In this document: in pieces, positions 1-8,129 of the stretch
Numbering within the stretch: position 1 is the first letter of the stretch
How the letters are laid out: every line of letters begins with the position of its first letter
Origin: DALYLB01 sp033763135
GTDB lineage: Bacteria; Acidobacteriota; Blastocatellia; RBC074
DNA length: 64,000 nt
Direction: 5' to 3'
NCBI GenBank assembly: GCA_033763135.1
Contig: JANRKY010000158.1
Span: 1-64,000, forward strand
Notes under the pieces: generated by a model
What the model was told of the DNA's origin: nothing
Database searches by the model: none
The model's input: the letters and a program-made list of their open reading frames with translations, nothing else
Made by a program: the position numbers and the translations under genes

Positions 1-113
1 GGACCGCCGAGCGCCTGCTCGGCGTACGTCTCTATATATCAATTTGCGTGTTGCCATGAGCCGCCGAGCAGGCGCTCGGCGGTCCCGGGGCCGAGCAGGC
101 GCTCGGCGCTCCC
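1..113. repeat. GC-rich inverted repeat at left edge
   Basis: Bases 1-24 are perfectly complementary to bases 62-85, with a 37-base AT-richer loop. The core CCGAGCAGGCGCTCGGCG occurs again directly at 91-108, giving three copies of one palindromic unit. The unit is itself nearly self-complementary (GAGC...GCTC). No transposase accompanies it. It is one of several hairpin-forming intergenic repeat families in this window; the element may continue beyond the left edge. Confidence 0.8.
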
Positions 114-188
114 AGGCCGGCGCTCAGGAGTTCGCAAGCGATATCGAGGCTCGGCGCTCCCGGGCGCTCCGCGAACTCCAGGGCCGGG

Positions 189-1049
189 TCAGAGGAAATT
201 GATCAGCGTTTGAAAGACCCCCACGACGAAGCCGATGCCCGCGCCGAACCAGACGATGGCGGAGATCTCGCGGCCGGCGGTGTCCATGATCAGCTGTTCG
301 ATCGCCTCGTTCGAGAGCGCGCTCAGCCGGTTGATGAGGATCGTGCGGAAATCGAGGCGCTGGCTGAGGACGGTGACGAAATCGCTGATCGGCGCGGTTC
401 GCGTCGGCGCGCCCGGTTGCCCTCCCTGCCCTCCCTGCCCTCCCTGAAAGATCGTCTCGGGAAGCTGCGCCATCAGCTGCGAGATGGTCGTTCGGACATA
501 GAGGCTCTCGCTGATCTGCTCGGCCAGCTTGTCGATCGAGTCGCCGACGATGCGATAGAGCGCCTCGTCGCTCAGGATATAGTCTCCGACCAGCCGCTGG
601 AGCAGATTGAAGCGGCGCGCCATCTCGGCCTCGACGATGCGGCGCAGGGCCCGCGTGATCTCCCACCGCGTCTCGACCGTGTCGCGCAGCGTGAGCAGCC
701 GGTCGCGCAGGTGCTCGGCGATCACGCCGATCGTCGTGTCGCTCTGCGAATGATGCAGATATTCGCGCCGCGCGATCGAGGTGATCTCGGATTCCAGATT
801 GAGCTTCATGATCTCGTCGGTGATCGTCTCGACATCGAGCAGCCGCTCGGCGATGACCGATGAGAGCGCCTCGATGAAATGGTCGCGCTCCTTCGGCAGC
901 ATCCCCGGCGTCAGCGGCAGCCGCCACTTCCCGATGTAGATCGGATGCCGCGGCCGGAAGAGCATCTTCACGGCCAGCCATGCGGCGCCATAGCCATGCA
1001 GCGTCGCCACCAGCATCGGACTCAGTTTGACCAGCAGATCAGTATTCAT
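189..1049 (-). CDS. DUF445 family membrane protein (YheB-like)
   Basis: A 286-residue protein with hydrophobic segments at both ends (about 5-26 and 262-286) around a long helical middle. Residues 22-33 (AAWLAVKMLFRP) followed by a PGMLPKER stretch match the N-terminal signature of the DUF445 family, whose members are membrane proteins of unknown biochemical role. A Gly-Gly-Gln triple repeat near residue 205, encoded by a 9-base tandem repeat at about 418-447, lies before the last third and looks like a flexible linker. The gene is transcribed away from the thioesterase gene at 1146, so 1050-1145 is a divergent promoter region. The family call is firm from the N-terminal motif; the function is unknown. 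Confidence 0.75.
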   Translation of the reverse strand: MNTDLLVKLSPMLVATLHGYGAAWLAVKMLFRPRHPIYIGKWRLPLTPGMLPKERDHFIEALSSVIAERLLDVETITDEIMKLNLESEITSIARREYLHHSQSDTTIGVIAEHLRDRLLTLRDTVETRWEITRALRRIVEAEMARRFNLLQRLVGDYILSDEALYRIVGDSIDKLAEQISESLYVRTTISQLMAQLPETIFQGGQGGQGGQPGAPTRTAPISDFVTVLSQRLDFRTILINRLSALSNEAIEQLIMDTAGREISAIVWFGAGIGFVVGVFQTLINFL

Positions 1050-1073
1050 TGCATGCTCATACGCCGGCGGACT

Positions 1074-1102
1074 TTGACACGATCCCGCGATTCGGCGATA
1101 AA
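1074..1102 (+). promoter_or_regulatory. sigma-70-type promoter of the thioesterase gene
   Basis: A consensus -35 box TTGACA at 1074-1079 and a GATAAA -10 box at 1097-1102 are separated by 17 bases. The start codon at 1146 follows about 43 bases later, with a GAAAGAGCGAG purine stretch just upstream of it. Confidence 0.55.
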
Positions 1103-1145
1103 TCGAGAATTCACCTTTCCCAATTTACTAGAAAGAGCGAGAACG

Positions 1146-1577
1146 ATGAAGACGGAATCTGAAGTTTGGAGCGAAACCCGCGTGCGCGTCCGCTACGCCG
1201 AGACCGATCAGGCCGGCGTGGTCTATCACTCGAACTATCTGATCTGGTTCGAGGTGGGCCGCGTCGAACTCTGTCGCGACCACGGTTTCCACTATCGCGA
1301 CATGGAGAAGGAGACCGGCGCCTATCTCCCGGTCACCGAGTTGAGCGTGAAGTATCGCATGCCGGCGAAATACGATGACGATCTGATCATCCGTTCGCGC
1401 GTCACCATGATTCGCAGCCGCTCGATCAGCTTCGGCTATCAGGTCGTGCGGGAATCGGACGGCCAGTTGCTGGCCGAGGGCGAGACGCATCACGTTGTCA
1501 TGAGCCGCGAGGGGCGCGCCAAGGCCTTTCCCTCGAAATACGCGGAGATGATCAAACAGGGAGTGAAGGCCGATTGA
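1146..1577 (+). CDS. acyl-CoA thioesterase, YbgC/4HBT hot-dog family
   Basis: The 143-residue product is one hot-dog fold domain of the 4-hydroxybenzoyl-CoA thioesterase family. Residues 17-31 hold the family signature YAETDQAGVVYHSNY, in which Asp21 is the expected catalytic residue. Relatives hydrolyse short-chain or aromatic acyl-CoA in the cytoplasm, and YbgC is linked to the Tol-Pal envelope complex in Proteobacteria, but no tol genes are nearby here. The ATG at 1146 was chosen because the homology begins right after it and a well-placed promoter and purine-rich ribosome site precede it; the open frame runs further upstream into the promoter. The substrate is not predictable. Confidence 0.85.
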   Translation: MKTESEVWSETRVRVRYAETDQAGVVYHSNYLIWFEVGRVELCRDHGFHYRDMEKETGAYLPVTELSVKYRMPAKYDDDLIIRSRVTMIRSRSISFGYQVVRESDGQLLAEGETHHVVMSREGRAKAFPSKYAEMIKQGVKAD

Positions 1578-1588
1578 ACAAAAAGGAG

Positions 1589-1670
1589 CCTCACGCGAAG
1601 ACGCGAAACAGGTGTGTTGCTCCCGTTCCCTTTGCGCTCCTTCTTTGCGCCTTCGCGTCTTCGCGTGAGG
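1589..1670. repeat. CACGCGAAG-family intergenic inverted repeat
   Basis: CCTCACGCGAAGACGCGAA at 1589-1607 is perfectly complementary to TTCGCGTCTTCGCGTGAGG at 1652-1670, with a 44-base loop that contains further degenerate copies of the unit (TTTGCGCCTTCGCG). It sits between two same-strand genes. Further members of the family lie at 7125-7290 and 21964-22152, with a related form at 29173-29258. Confidence 0.9.
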
Positions 1671-1694
1671 TAATTTCAGAGAGAAGCAAATGCG

Positions 1695-2123
1695 ATGACA
1701 TCTACGGAATCGGGTTATCTCTGGCGGGGACTGGCGGTCTGGCTGGTCATCATCGTGGCGGAATCGATCCACGGGACGGCGCGCGTCATGCCGCTGCAGC
1801 CGCGGGTCGGCGACCTGCGCGCGCGGCAGATTGCGTTCTTCACGGGCATGGCGCTCATCCTGGCGGTCGCGGTGCTCTTCATCCGCTGGATTCGCGCCCG
1901 CGACGCGCGGCAACTGCTCCACGTCGGGCTGCTCTGGATGGCGATGACGCTGCTGTTTGAAATCTCGCTCGGCCGCTTCGTGCTGGATTATTCGTGGGAG
2001 CGCATCCTGGCGGACTACAATCTGCCGAAGGGCGGCCTGATGGGCTTCGGCCTGCTGTTCCTGGTGATTGCGCCCCGGCTCGCGGCGCGGCTGCGGGGCG
2101 CACCGCTGAGCCCGCGGGAATAG
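1695..2123 (+). CDS. small four-helix membrane protein of unknown function
   Basis: A 142-residue hydrophobic protein with about four membrane segments (roughly 9-26, 46-66, 75-92 and 112-130). The ESIHGTAR motif after the first helix and GDLRARQIAFFTG before the second look like conserved signatures, but I cannot name the family. It follows the thioesterase gene on the same strand after the palindromic repeat and ends 25 bases before the convergent PQQ dehydrogenase gene. The ribosome site is weak (GAGAGAAG). No catalytic residues can be pointed out, so no function is assigned. Confidence 0.6.
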   Translation: MTSTESGYLWRGLAVWLVIIVAESIHGTARVMPLQPRVGDLRARQIAFFTGMALILAVAVLFIRWIRARDARQLLHVGLLWMAMTLLFEISLGRFVLDYSWERILADYNLPKGGLMGFGLLFLVIAPRLAARLRGAPLSPRE

Positions 2124-2148
2124 CGCGTTTCGCAAGCTCCGTGCGCGA

Positions 2149-4191
2149 TCACGGCAGGGAGAAGGCGACGACGGCGTCGCCCAGCACGGAGCCGAGTTTG
2201 CCATGGCCGCCGGCGGCGACGGCGACGAATTGCCGGCCGTCGAGCTGATAGGTCATCGGCGTGGCGTTCGCGGAGGCGGGCAGATCGCCTTTCCACAATT
2301 CGCGGCCGGACTCGATATCGAAAGCCCGCAGCGCGGTGTCCATTGCCGCGCCGATGAAGGCGAGTCCGCCGGCGGTGACGATCGAGCCGCCCATGTTCGG
2401 CGAGCCGAGACTCTGCTTGCTGCGCATGAGGGCGATCTGTTCGAGCAGGCCGATCTTCGGCACCGTTCCCAGCGGCGCGTCCCAGCGAACCTGTCCCGTA
2501 TTCAAATCGACCGCGGTCAGGACGCCCCATGGCGGGGCATTGCAGGGCGTCTCGTGCGGCGAGAGCAGCGGTTCGCGGTACATTCCATAGGGCGTTCCGG
2601 CCTGCCGCGCGAACTCACCCGGCTTCTTGCCGGCGACGCGCGCCGCGTCGAATTCGGGGCGCGGGATGAGCTTGATCACGACGGCGACCCGATTCGAATT
2701 GGTGACCAGCAGACCGCGCACAGGATCGAAGGACATCCCGCTCCAGTTGATGCCGCCGATATAGCCCGGAAAGCCGATCGTCCCGCGCAGGCTCGGCGGC
2801 GTATACAAGCCCTCGTTGCGCAGCCGCGCGAGCTGCTCGGCGCACCACTTTCGATCGGACGGCAGGGCGCCCCAGGCGTCTTCCGGGCGAAGCCGTTGAG
2901 GGACGAGCGCGGGCGGCGCCTGCGGAAAGGGCTGGGTCTTCGCGGCGATCTCGCCCGCCACGTCGCTCGCAGGGACGGGGCGCTCCTCGATCGGAAAGAG
3001 CGGCGCGCCCGTCTCGCGGTGGAACACAAAGAGGAAGCCCATCTTCGTCGCCGCCACCACGGCTGGCACGTCGCGCCCGTCCCGTTTCAGCGTGACGAGA
3101 ATCGGCTGCGCGGGAACGTCATAATCCCAGAGATCGTGATGGACGAGTTGATAGTGCCAGACCACTTTTCCCGTCGCCGCCTGCAGGGCCACGATGGAAT
3201 TGGCGTAGCGGTTGTCGCCGAGCCGTTCGCCGCCATAGAAATCCGGGCTCGGGCTGCTGGTGGGAACGAAGACGAGCCCGCGTTCGGGATCGGCCGAGAG
3301 CGGCGCCCACGCGTTGGCTGCGCCGGTCTTCGCGGCGCTCTCGCCCGCCCAGGTGGCGCGCGCGGGATCGGCGGGATCGGTGGGAATCGGATCCCAGCTC
3401 CATTTCAACTGGCCGCTTCGCGCGTCGAACGCCCGCACGACGCCGCGCTCCAGCTCCACGGCCCGGTTATCGCCGATGGCCGATCCGACGATCACGAGAT
3501 CTCCGATGATCGCCGGCGGAGACGTCACCTGATAACTGCCGCGCGCCTCCATCCGTACGCCGACCGACAGATCGACCTGCCCCTGCGCGCCGAAATCGGC
3601 GCAGGGCGCGCCGGTCGCGGCCTCCAACGCGATCAACCGGGCGTCGAGCGTGGCGACATAGATCCGCCGCCCCAGCTTCCCTTCCGGGTCACGCCACGTC
3701 GAAACGCCGCGCGAAGTCGCCTCGGAATAGCGCCCGCTCAGATCGAGCTTCGGATCGAAGACCCAGCGCTCCGCCCCCGTCCGCGCATCGAGCGCGATCA
3801 CCCGATTGAAGGGCGTGCTCACATACAGCGTCCCGTCGACCATCAGCGGCGTCGCCTCGAAAGCGGCGTACTTTCGCATCGGACTGCTGCTCGCCGCCTC
3901 GCCCGTGTGATAGGTCCACGCGACCTTGAGCTGCTTCACGTTGTTGCGATGAATTTGGGTCAGCGGCGAATAGCGCCCCCCGCCCGGATCGCGCCCGTAA
4001 TTCGGCCAGCCGGCCTGCTCCTCCGTCACGCTCCCGAGCTGCGCCGGTTCCGGATAGGTTCGCGGCCACGTAATCAGATCCCGGAACCGATAGACGAAAA
4101 CGCCCGCAACCACGACAACCACGGCGCCCGCCCAGCCAAGAACTCTCTTCCATCGCCTCCCGCGCGTCGCGACTTCCAGCGTCGTTCCCAT
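2149..4191 (-). CDS. membrane-anchored PQQ-dependent (quinoprotein) dehydrogenase
   Basis: A 680-residue protein with a basic N-terminus, one membrane segment (about 14-32) and a periplasmic eight-bladed quinoprotein propeller. Typical features include AWTYHTGE near residue 80, HHDLWDYDVPAQPIL in the middle, and a C-terminal NATPMTYQLDGRQFVAVAAGG blade of the glucose/quinate-type dehydrogenases. Such enzymes oxidise sugars or alcohols in the periplasm with pyrroloquinoline quinone and pass electrons to the quinone pool. The start at 4191 is preceded by GGAGGG; the open frame continues upstream into fic, but that extension is low-complexity Arg-rich and lacks homology. It has only one anchor helix, not the five-helix anchor of enteric Gcd. 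No PQQ synthesis genes are in the window. The substrate is undetermined. Confidence 0.85.
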   Translation of the reverse strand: MGTTLEVATRGRRWKRVLGWAGAVVVVVAGVFVYRFRDLITWPRTYPEPAQLGSVTEEQAGWPNYGRDPGGGRYSPLTQIHRNNVKQLKVAWTYHTGEAASSSPMRKYAAFEATPLMVDGTLYVSTPFNRVIALDARTGAERWVFDPKLDLSGRYSEATSRGVSTWRDPEGKLGRRIYVATLDARLIALEAATGAPCADFGAQGQVDLSVGVRMEARGSYQVTSPPAIIGDLVIVGSAIGDNRAVELERGVVRAFDARSGQLKWSWDPIPTDPADPARATWAGESAAKTGAANAWAPLSADPERGLVFVPTSSPSPDFYGGERLGDNRYANSIVALQAATGKVVWHYQLVHHDLWDYDVPAQPILVTLKRDGRDVPAVVAATKMGFLFVFHRETGAPLFPIEERPVPASDVAGEIAAKTQPFPQAPPALVPQRLRPEDAWGALPSDRKWCAEQLARLRNEGLYTPPSLRGTIGFPGYIGGINWSGMSFDPVRGLLVTNSNRVAVVIKLIPRPEFDAARVAGKKPGEFARQAGTPYGMYREPLLSPHETPCNAPPWGVLTAVDLNTGQVRWDAPLGTVPKIGLLEQIALMRSKQSLGSPNMGGSIVTAGGLAFIGAAMDTALRAFDIESGRELWKGDLPASANATPMTYQLDGRQFVAVAAGGHGKLGSVLGDAVVAFSLP

Positions 4192-4256
4192 GACAAAGCC
4201 CTCCGTTGATTGTGAATGCTGTCCCTGAGCGAGAACGCTGCTCGCGCAAATCCGGT

Positions 4257-5363
4257 TCACAAAATCTCGGCGAGCGTATAGTTCGTGCTGCGGCCGCCGG
4301 CGGCGCTTTTGAGCAGAATGCCGCGTTTTACGAGGTCGTCGATGTCGCGAGAGGCGGTGTCGTGCGAGCATCCGGCGAGTTTCGCCCATTTGGAAGAGGT
4401 CAGTTTGCCGTCGAAACCGTCCAGTATCCGATTGAGGATCAGACGCTGCCGCTCCGTGACGGGATGATTCCGGATTTCATCCCAAAACCGGGCCTTGCGC
4501 AGCACCGAGCCGAGGGTTCGTTCCGCGCCGTCGAAGGCTCGATCGAGACACTCCAGAAACCAGACCAGCCACGGCGTAATATCGAGCCCGCCCTTTTGCG
4601 TCGTTTCCAGCATCGTGTAATAGGCGCTTCGCTCGATCCGGATTTGCGACGACATGCTGTAAAAGCGCTGCGCGCTCTCTTCCGAGCGGGCGAGCGACAT
4701 GTCGGCGATGGCGCGCGCGATGCGCCCATTGCCGTCCTCGAACGGGTGAATCGTGACAAACCAGAGGTGCGCGATCGCCGCCTTCATCACGGGATCGATC
4801 CCGACGTCTCTCTCGAACCATGCCAGGAACGCCGCCATCTCCCCGTCCAGCCGATCCGCGGCCGGCGCCTCGAATTGAACCCGCTCCCGCCCGACCGGCC
4901 CCGACACGACCTGCATCGGCCCCGCCGTATCATCGCGCCACCCGCCGACAACGATTCGCCTCAGCCCGCTCCACCCCGTCGGAAACAACGAGGCCTGCCA
5001 CCCACGCACGCGATCGGCCGTCAGCGGCTCCCGAAACCGCTGCGTCGCGTCCAGCATCATCTCGACCACGCCCTCCACATCGCGCCCCGAGGGAACCAGC
5101 CCCCCAATCTCCATCCCCATTCGTCGCGCGATCGATGAACGAACCTGCGCCGCATCCAGACGCTCCCCCTCGATCTCGCTCGACTTCAGCACATCCTCCG
5201 TCAATGTCGCCAGCGTCGCCTCTTCGCGCGCCGGAAACCCGAGCGCACCCATTCGCCCAATCAACCGCCCCTGCCGATGACGCACCCCGGCAAGGCGGGC
5301 GGAAAGAGCCTCATCGCTCCAGCGGAAATGCGGCCAATCGGTTTCTTGATGGATATATTTCAT
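4257..5363 (-). CDS. Fic family AMP-transferase with N-terminal inhibitory motif
   Basis: The 368-residue protein has an N-terminal DUF4172-like region, a Fic core with the catalytic motif HPFEDGNGR at residues 206-214 (His206), and a C-terminal winged helix-turn-helix (about 305-360). Fic enzymes usually transfer AMP from ATP to a Ser, Thr or Tyr of a target protein. SSEIEG at 61-66 fits the (S/T)xxxE(G/N) inhibitory motif placed N-terminally, as in class II Fic proteins that hold themselves inactive. The DNA-binding tail and the clustered palindromic sites upstream of the start suggest the protein may control its own promoter. The PQQ dehydrogenase gene follows 65 bases downstream on the same strand. 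Target and role are unknown. Confidence 0.9.
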   Translation of the reverse strand: MKYIHQETDWPHFRWSDEALSARLAGVRHRQGRLIGRMGALGFPAREEATLATLTEDVLKSSEIEGERLDAAQVRSSIARRMGMEIGGLVPSGRDVEGVVEMMLDATQRFREPLTADRVRGWQASLFPTGWSGLRRIVVGGWRDDTAGPMQVVSGPVGRERVQFEAPAADRLDGEMAAFLAWFERDVGIDPVMKAAIAHLWFVTIHPFEDGNGRIARAIADMSLARSEESAQRFYSMSSQIRIERSAYYTMLETTQKGGLDITPWLVWFLECLDRAFDGAERTLGSVLRKARFWDEIRNHPVTERQRLILNRILDGFDGKLTSSKWAKLAGCSHDTASRDIDDLVKRGILLKSAAGGRSTNYTLAEIL

Positions 5364-5378
5364 AATCTTCGCAACTCT

Positions 5379-5460
5379 TGCGTAGATTACTCTCCTCCCA
5401 ACATGAAAACAAGTCTATTCTACGCAAAAATGCGGAGAATAGACGATCTATTCTCCGCAT
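5379..5460 (-). promoter_or_regulatory. fic promoter with clustered TGCG(T/G)AGA operator half-sites
   Basis: On the minus strand a -35-like TTGTTT (5407-5412) and a -10-like TAATCT (5384-5389) have 17-base spacing and lie 21 bases before the fic start codon. Four copies of one half-site surround them. An almost continuous palindrome, ATGCGGAGAATAGA and its complement, lies at 5430-5460 with a 3-base centre. TCTACGCAA at 5419-5427 and TTGCGTAGA at 5379-5387 form a second inverted pair that brackets the promoter. The arrangement is that of a repressor-controlled promoter; the binding protein is inferred, not shown. Confidence 0.55.
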
Positions 5461-5490
5461 TCGAAGCTGACAAATTGGGGCCCCGGCGGC

Positions 5491-6468
5491 TTATTTTGCC
5501 CGAGGGACGATGCCGGTCGATTCCTGATCGCCGAAGACCTCGCGGAAGGCGCCGATGCTCGAGAGGACGCTGGAGGTCTCGACGGGCATGAAGACGACCT
5601 TGGAGTTGTTCGAGCGGGACATGTCGCGAAGGGACTCGATGTATTTCATCATGATCAGATATTGGGCGGGGTTGCCCTGTCCGCCGGTGATGGAGTCGGC
5701 GATGCGGCGGATCGATTCGGCTTCGGCGGCGGCGGCGACGAGGCGGGCCTCGGCGGCGCCCTGAGCCTGGAGGATGGCGGACTGTTTCTCGCCTTCGGCG
5801 CGGGTGATGGCGGCCTGTTTTTCGCCTTCGGCGCGGGTGATGGAGGCCTGCTTTTCGCCTTCGGCCTGGAGGACGACGGCGCGGCGATTGCGTTCGGCGG
5901 TCATCTGTTTTTCCATCGTGATGCGGACGTCTTCGGGCGGATTGATGTTTTTGAGTTCGACGCGGGTGACCTTGACGCCCCATCGGTGGGTTGCGTCATC
6001 GAGGACGCCGCGCAGCCGGGTATTGATCGTGTCGCGCGAGCTGAGGGCGTGATCGAGGTCGAGTTCGCCGATGACGTTGCGCATGGCGGTGATCGTCAGC
6101 TGAATGATGCCGCCGACGAGATCGTTGACTTCATAGATCGCCTTGATCGGATCGGTGACCTGCCAGTAGATGACGGAATCGACCATGATCGTCACGTTGT
6201 CGCGCGTGATCACGGGTTGCGGGAGCAGGTCGGTGAACTGTTCGCGCAGATCGATCTGCAGCATGCCGGGCTTGGTGCTGGACCAGTAGACCGGGCGCGG
6301 ACGATCGAGAAACGGCAGGATGATGTTCAATCCGCTGGAGGCCACGCCGTTAAATTTCCCGAGCCGTTCGATGATCATGACGGTGGCCTGGGGAACGATG
6401 CGAATGGTCTTGGCGGCGACGTACATGACGACGATCGCGATGATGAAGAGCGGGATCAGAAATTCCAT
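5491..6468 (-). CDS. stomatin/prohibitin-type SPFH membrane protein (QmcA-like)
   Basis: A 325-residue protein with one N-terminal membrane helix (about 3-19), an SPFH domain (about 20-200) and a C-terminal coiled coil. The coiled coil contains three near-identical 11-residue repeats (AEGEKQAAITR type), encoded by 33-base tandem repeats at about 5783-5881. SPFH proteins form large oligomeric cages in membrane microdomains and often act with membrane proteases. The gene lies 49 bases downstream of a short NfeD gene, the classic stomatin-NfeD partnership. The ATG at 6468 is preceded by AAGGAG and begins the membrane helix; the longer frame upstream is unrelated sequence. Confidence 0.92.
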   Translation of the reverse strand: MEFLIPLFIIAIVVMYVAAKTIRIVPQATVMIIERLGKFNGVASSGLNIILPFLDRPRPVYWSSTKPGMLQIDLREQFTDLLPQPVITRDNVTIMVDSVIYWQVTDPIKAIYEVNDLVGGIIQLTITAMRNVIGELDLDHALSSRDTINTRLRGVLDDATHRWGVKVTRVELKNINPPEDVRITMEKQMTAERNRRAVVLQAEGEKQASITRAEGEKQAAITRAEGEKQSAILQAQGAAEARLVAAAAEAESIRRIADSITGGQGNPAQYLIMMKYIESLRDMSRSNNSKVVFMPVETSSVLSSIGAFREVFGDQESTGIVPRAK

Positions 6469-6517
6469 AGAAGCTCCTTGCCGGGCCTGCCGGCGTTGTG
6501 GGGCGAAAAGCGGGGCG

Positions 6518-7012
6518 CTATTTTTCCAATTCGGACGTTTCGGAGAACGAGCGGGCCAGATGGGCGGCGCGGCGAACATAGATGGCGTTGCCGTCGATGC
6601 GTTCGACGGTGACCGAATCGCCGTCGCGGAGAGGCCATTCCCCGTCGGAGGGATAGGCCGTCCAGACCGATCCGTGAACCTTGACCGCGGCCTCGTTCAT
6701 CGGGCCGCGGCTCGGTTCGACGACGAGACCGATCTTTCCAATCATCGTCTCGATGCCGGACGGCAGTCGCGCCGCCTCGTCGTCTCGCGTGAAGAATCGT
6801 TCGAGAATCGTCCGCGAAGCGACGACCAGCGCCGCCGAAACCATCAGAAAAATGACCATGTGAGCCGCGAATGTTCCGATGCCGAGCAGCGCGAGAAGCG
6901 CGGCGACGAGCGCCCCCACCCCGAACCACAAGAGAAAGAAGCCGGGGGTGAAGACTTCCGCGGCAATGAAGATTGCGGCGACAATCAGCCAGATAACCCA
7001 TTCATTCGTCAT
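6518..7012 (-). CDS. short NfeD-type membrane protein
   Basis: A 164-residue protein with two to three membrane segments in the first 75 residues (EVFTPGFFLLWFG is typical of NfeD) and a soluble OB-fold domain at about 95-155 (IGKIGLVVEP, GSVWTAYPSDGEWPLRDGDSV style). It lacks the ClpP-like protease domain of full-length NfeD, so it is the short form that partners stomatin-like proteins. The SPFH gene follows directly. The start at 7012 was preferred because the first membrane helix follows at once; the ribosome site is poor. The usual role is inferred as assisting assembly of the SPFH oligomer in the membrane. Confidence 0.88.
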   Translation of the reverse strand: MTNEWVIWLIVAAIFIAAEVFTPGFFLLWFGVGALVAALLALLGIGTFAAHMVIFLMVSAALVVASRTILERFFTRDDEAARLPSGIETMIGKIGLVVEPSRGPMNEAAVKVHGSVWTAYPSDGEWPLRDGDSVTVERIDGNAIYVRRAAHLARSFSETSELEK

Positions 7013-7124
7013 AAGCGTGAACGGAGACCGTGGATGGATGCGTTGGTTTACAGGAAATTTCCGCCGCAATGCTATTCCACGCGACCGGGCGTGACAAGGC
7101 GGAAAAGGCAATGCAAACGAGCGG

Positions 7125-7290
7125 CCTCACGCGAAGCCGCGAAGGCGCGAAGAATGGGGATGTCCTCGTTTCCTTTCCGCTTCGCGTCTTCACCTGCGGC
7201 CGATGAGCGAGCCTCGCTTTCAGGCGCATGAATCGAAAACGAAGACGCGAAGAAGACACGCCATCGTCTGTATTCGCGTCTTCGCGTGAG
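7125..7290. repeat. CACGCGAAG-family compound repeat filling the NfeD-lpxI gap
   Basis: The 308-base gap 7013-7320 contains no gene. CCTCACGCGAAG at 7125-7136 pairs with CTTCGCGTGAG near 7280-7290. Two further internal units (CTTCGCGTCTTC near 7190 and GAAGACGCGAAG near 7240) make two nested or consecutive stem-loops. The outer sequence matches the element at 1589-1670. Outside the repeat (7013-7124 and 7291-7320) I see nothing definite. Confidence 0.85.
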
Positions 7291-7320
7291 ACCGTCCCAC
7301 AGGCGTTTCTGAATTGACCG

Positions 7321-8124
7321 CTATCGCGCGCTGATCGAGATGCGGTGCTGGTTGGCGGCGGCGAGCACCTCGTCGCGATCGAAGATGAGGGTCTTGTCGC
7401 GCGAGAGGGAGAGCGCGGTGACGTTGCATTCGCGCAGGGTTTGCAGGGTTTGGAGGCCGATGACGGGGACGTCGAAGCGCATGTCCTGATTGGGCTTGGC
7501 GACCTTGATGACGGTCAGGGGGCGGCCGCGAACGAGTTCGGCGGCGCGGCGGATCGTGGCGTCGGTGCCTTCCATGGCTTCGAGCGCGACGACGGCCTGA
7601 TTCTTGACGACGATGGTCTGTCCGAGGTCGAGTCGGCCGAGTTCGGTGGCGACGTGAACGCCGTACTCGATATCGGCGAGTTCGTGTCGGGTCGGCGCGC
7701 GTCTGGTGAGCGTCCCCTCGCGGGCGAGCATGGGCTGGAGAAAGGTGGTCGAGTCGATGAGGGTGACGCCCTCGGCGGCGAGTTCGTCGGCGATCCCGCC
7801 GATCAGCGCGTCGGTATTGCGGCGCTTGAGCCGGGCGAGCATGCGGGCCATGCGCAGGTCGGGCAGGGCGTTGAGCTTGAAGATCTGGACGTGTTTGACC
7901 TGGCCGGCCATGATCGCGTGCGTGACGCCCTCGCGCTTGAAGAACTTGATCAGTTTGTTGAGATGGCCGACGCTGATCCATTCGATCGCGTCGGCGAGCG
8001 GCTCGATCGAGGCGTCGGTCTCTTCGCGGATCGCGGCGACCGCCATCCGCACGCCTTCGGCGCGCGCGCCGTCGAGCACCAGAAACGGAAACCGCCCATT
8101 GCCTGCAATCAACCCGTATTTCAT
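7321..8124 (-). CDS. lpxI: UDP-2,3-diacylglucosamine pyrophosphatase LpxI
   Basis: A 267-residue protein that matches the LpxI (formerly DUF1009) family over its whole length, beginning MKYGLIAGNGRFPFLV and containing the characteristic AGQVKH segment near residue 75. LpxI hydrolyses UDP-2,3-diacylglucosamine to lipid X and UMP, the fourth step of lipid A synthesis, and replaces the unrelated LpxH of enteric bacteria. The start at 8124 lies 5 bases after the lpxA stop, so the genes form an operon with fabZ and lpxD upstream. The longer open frame running back through lpxA is only a shadow of that gene. Confidence 0.92.
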   Translation of the reverse strand: MKYGLIAGNGRFPFLVLDGARAEGVRMAVAAIREETDASIEPLADAIEWISVGHLNKLIKFFKREGVTHAIMAGQVKHVQIFKLNALPDLRMARMLARLKRRNTDALIGGIADELAAEGVTLIDSTTFLQPMLAREGTLTRRAPTRHELADIEYGVHVATELGRLDLGQTIVVKNQAVVALEAMEGTDATIRRAAELVRGRPLTVIKVAKPNQDMRFDVPVIGLQTLQTLRECNVTALSLSRDKTLIFDRDEVLAAANQHRISISAR

Positions 8125-8129
8125 GCCCG

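Noticed and set aside
1..113. Left-edge inverted repeat as terminal repeat of an insertion sequence
   Set aside because: No transposase gene or target duplication is seen, and the unit is repeated three times within 113 bases, like the other gap modules.
4192..4389. N-terminal extension of the PQQ dehydrogenase into fic
   Set aside because: The extra 66 residues are Arg-rich without homology and overlap fic; the ATG at 4191 has a GGAGGG site and begins the membrane helix.
7125..7290. A small protein gene or ncRNA in the NfeD-lpxI gap
   Set aside because: The open frames there consist only of repeat units and have no ribosome site; no evidence separates an RNA gene from the repeat.
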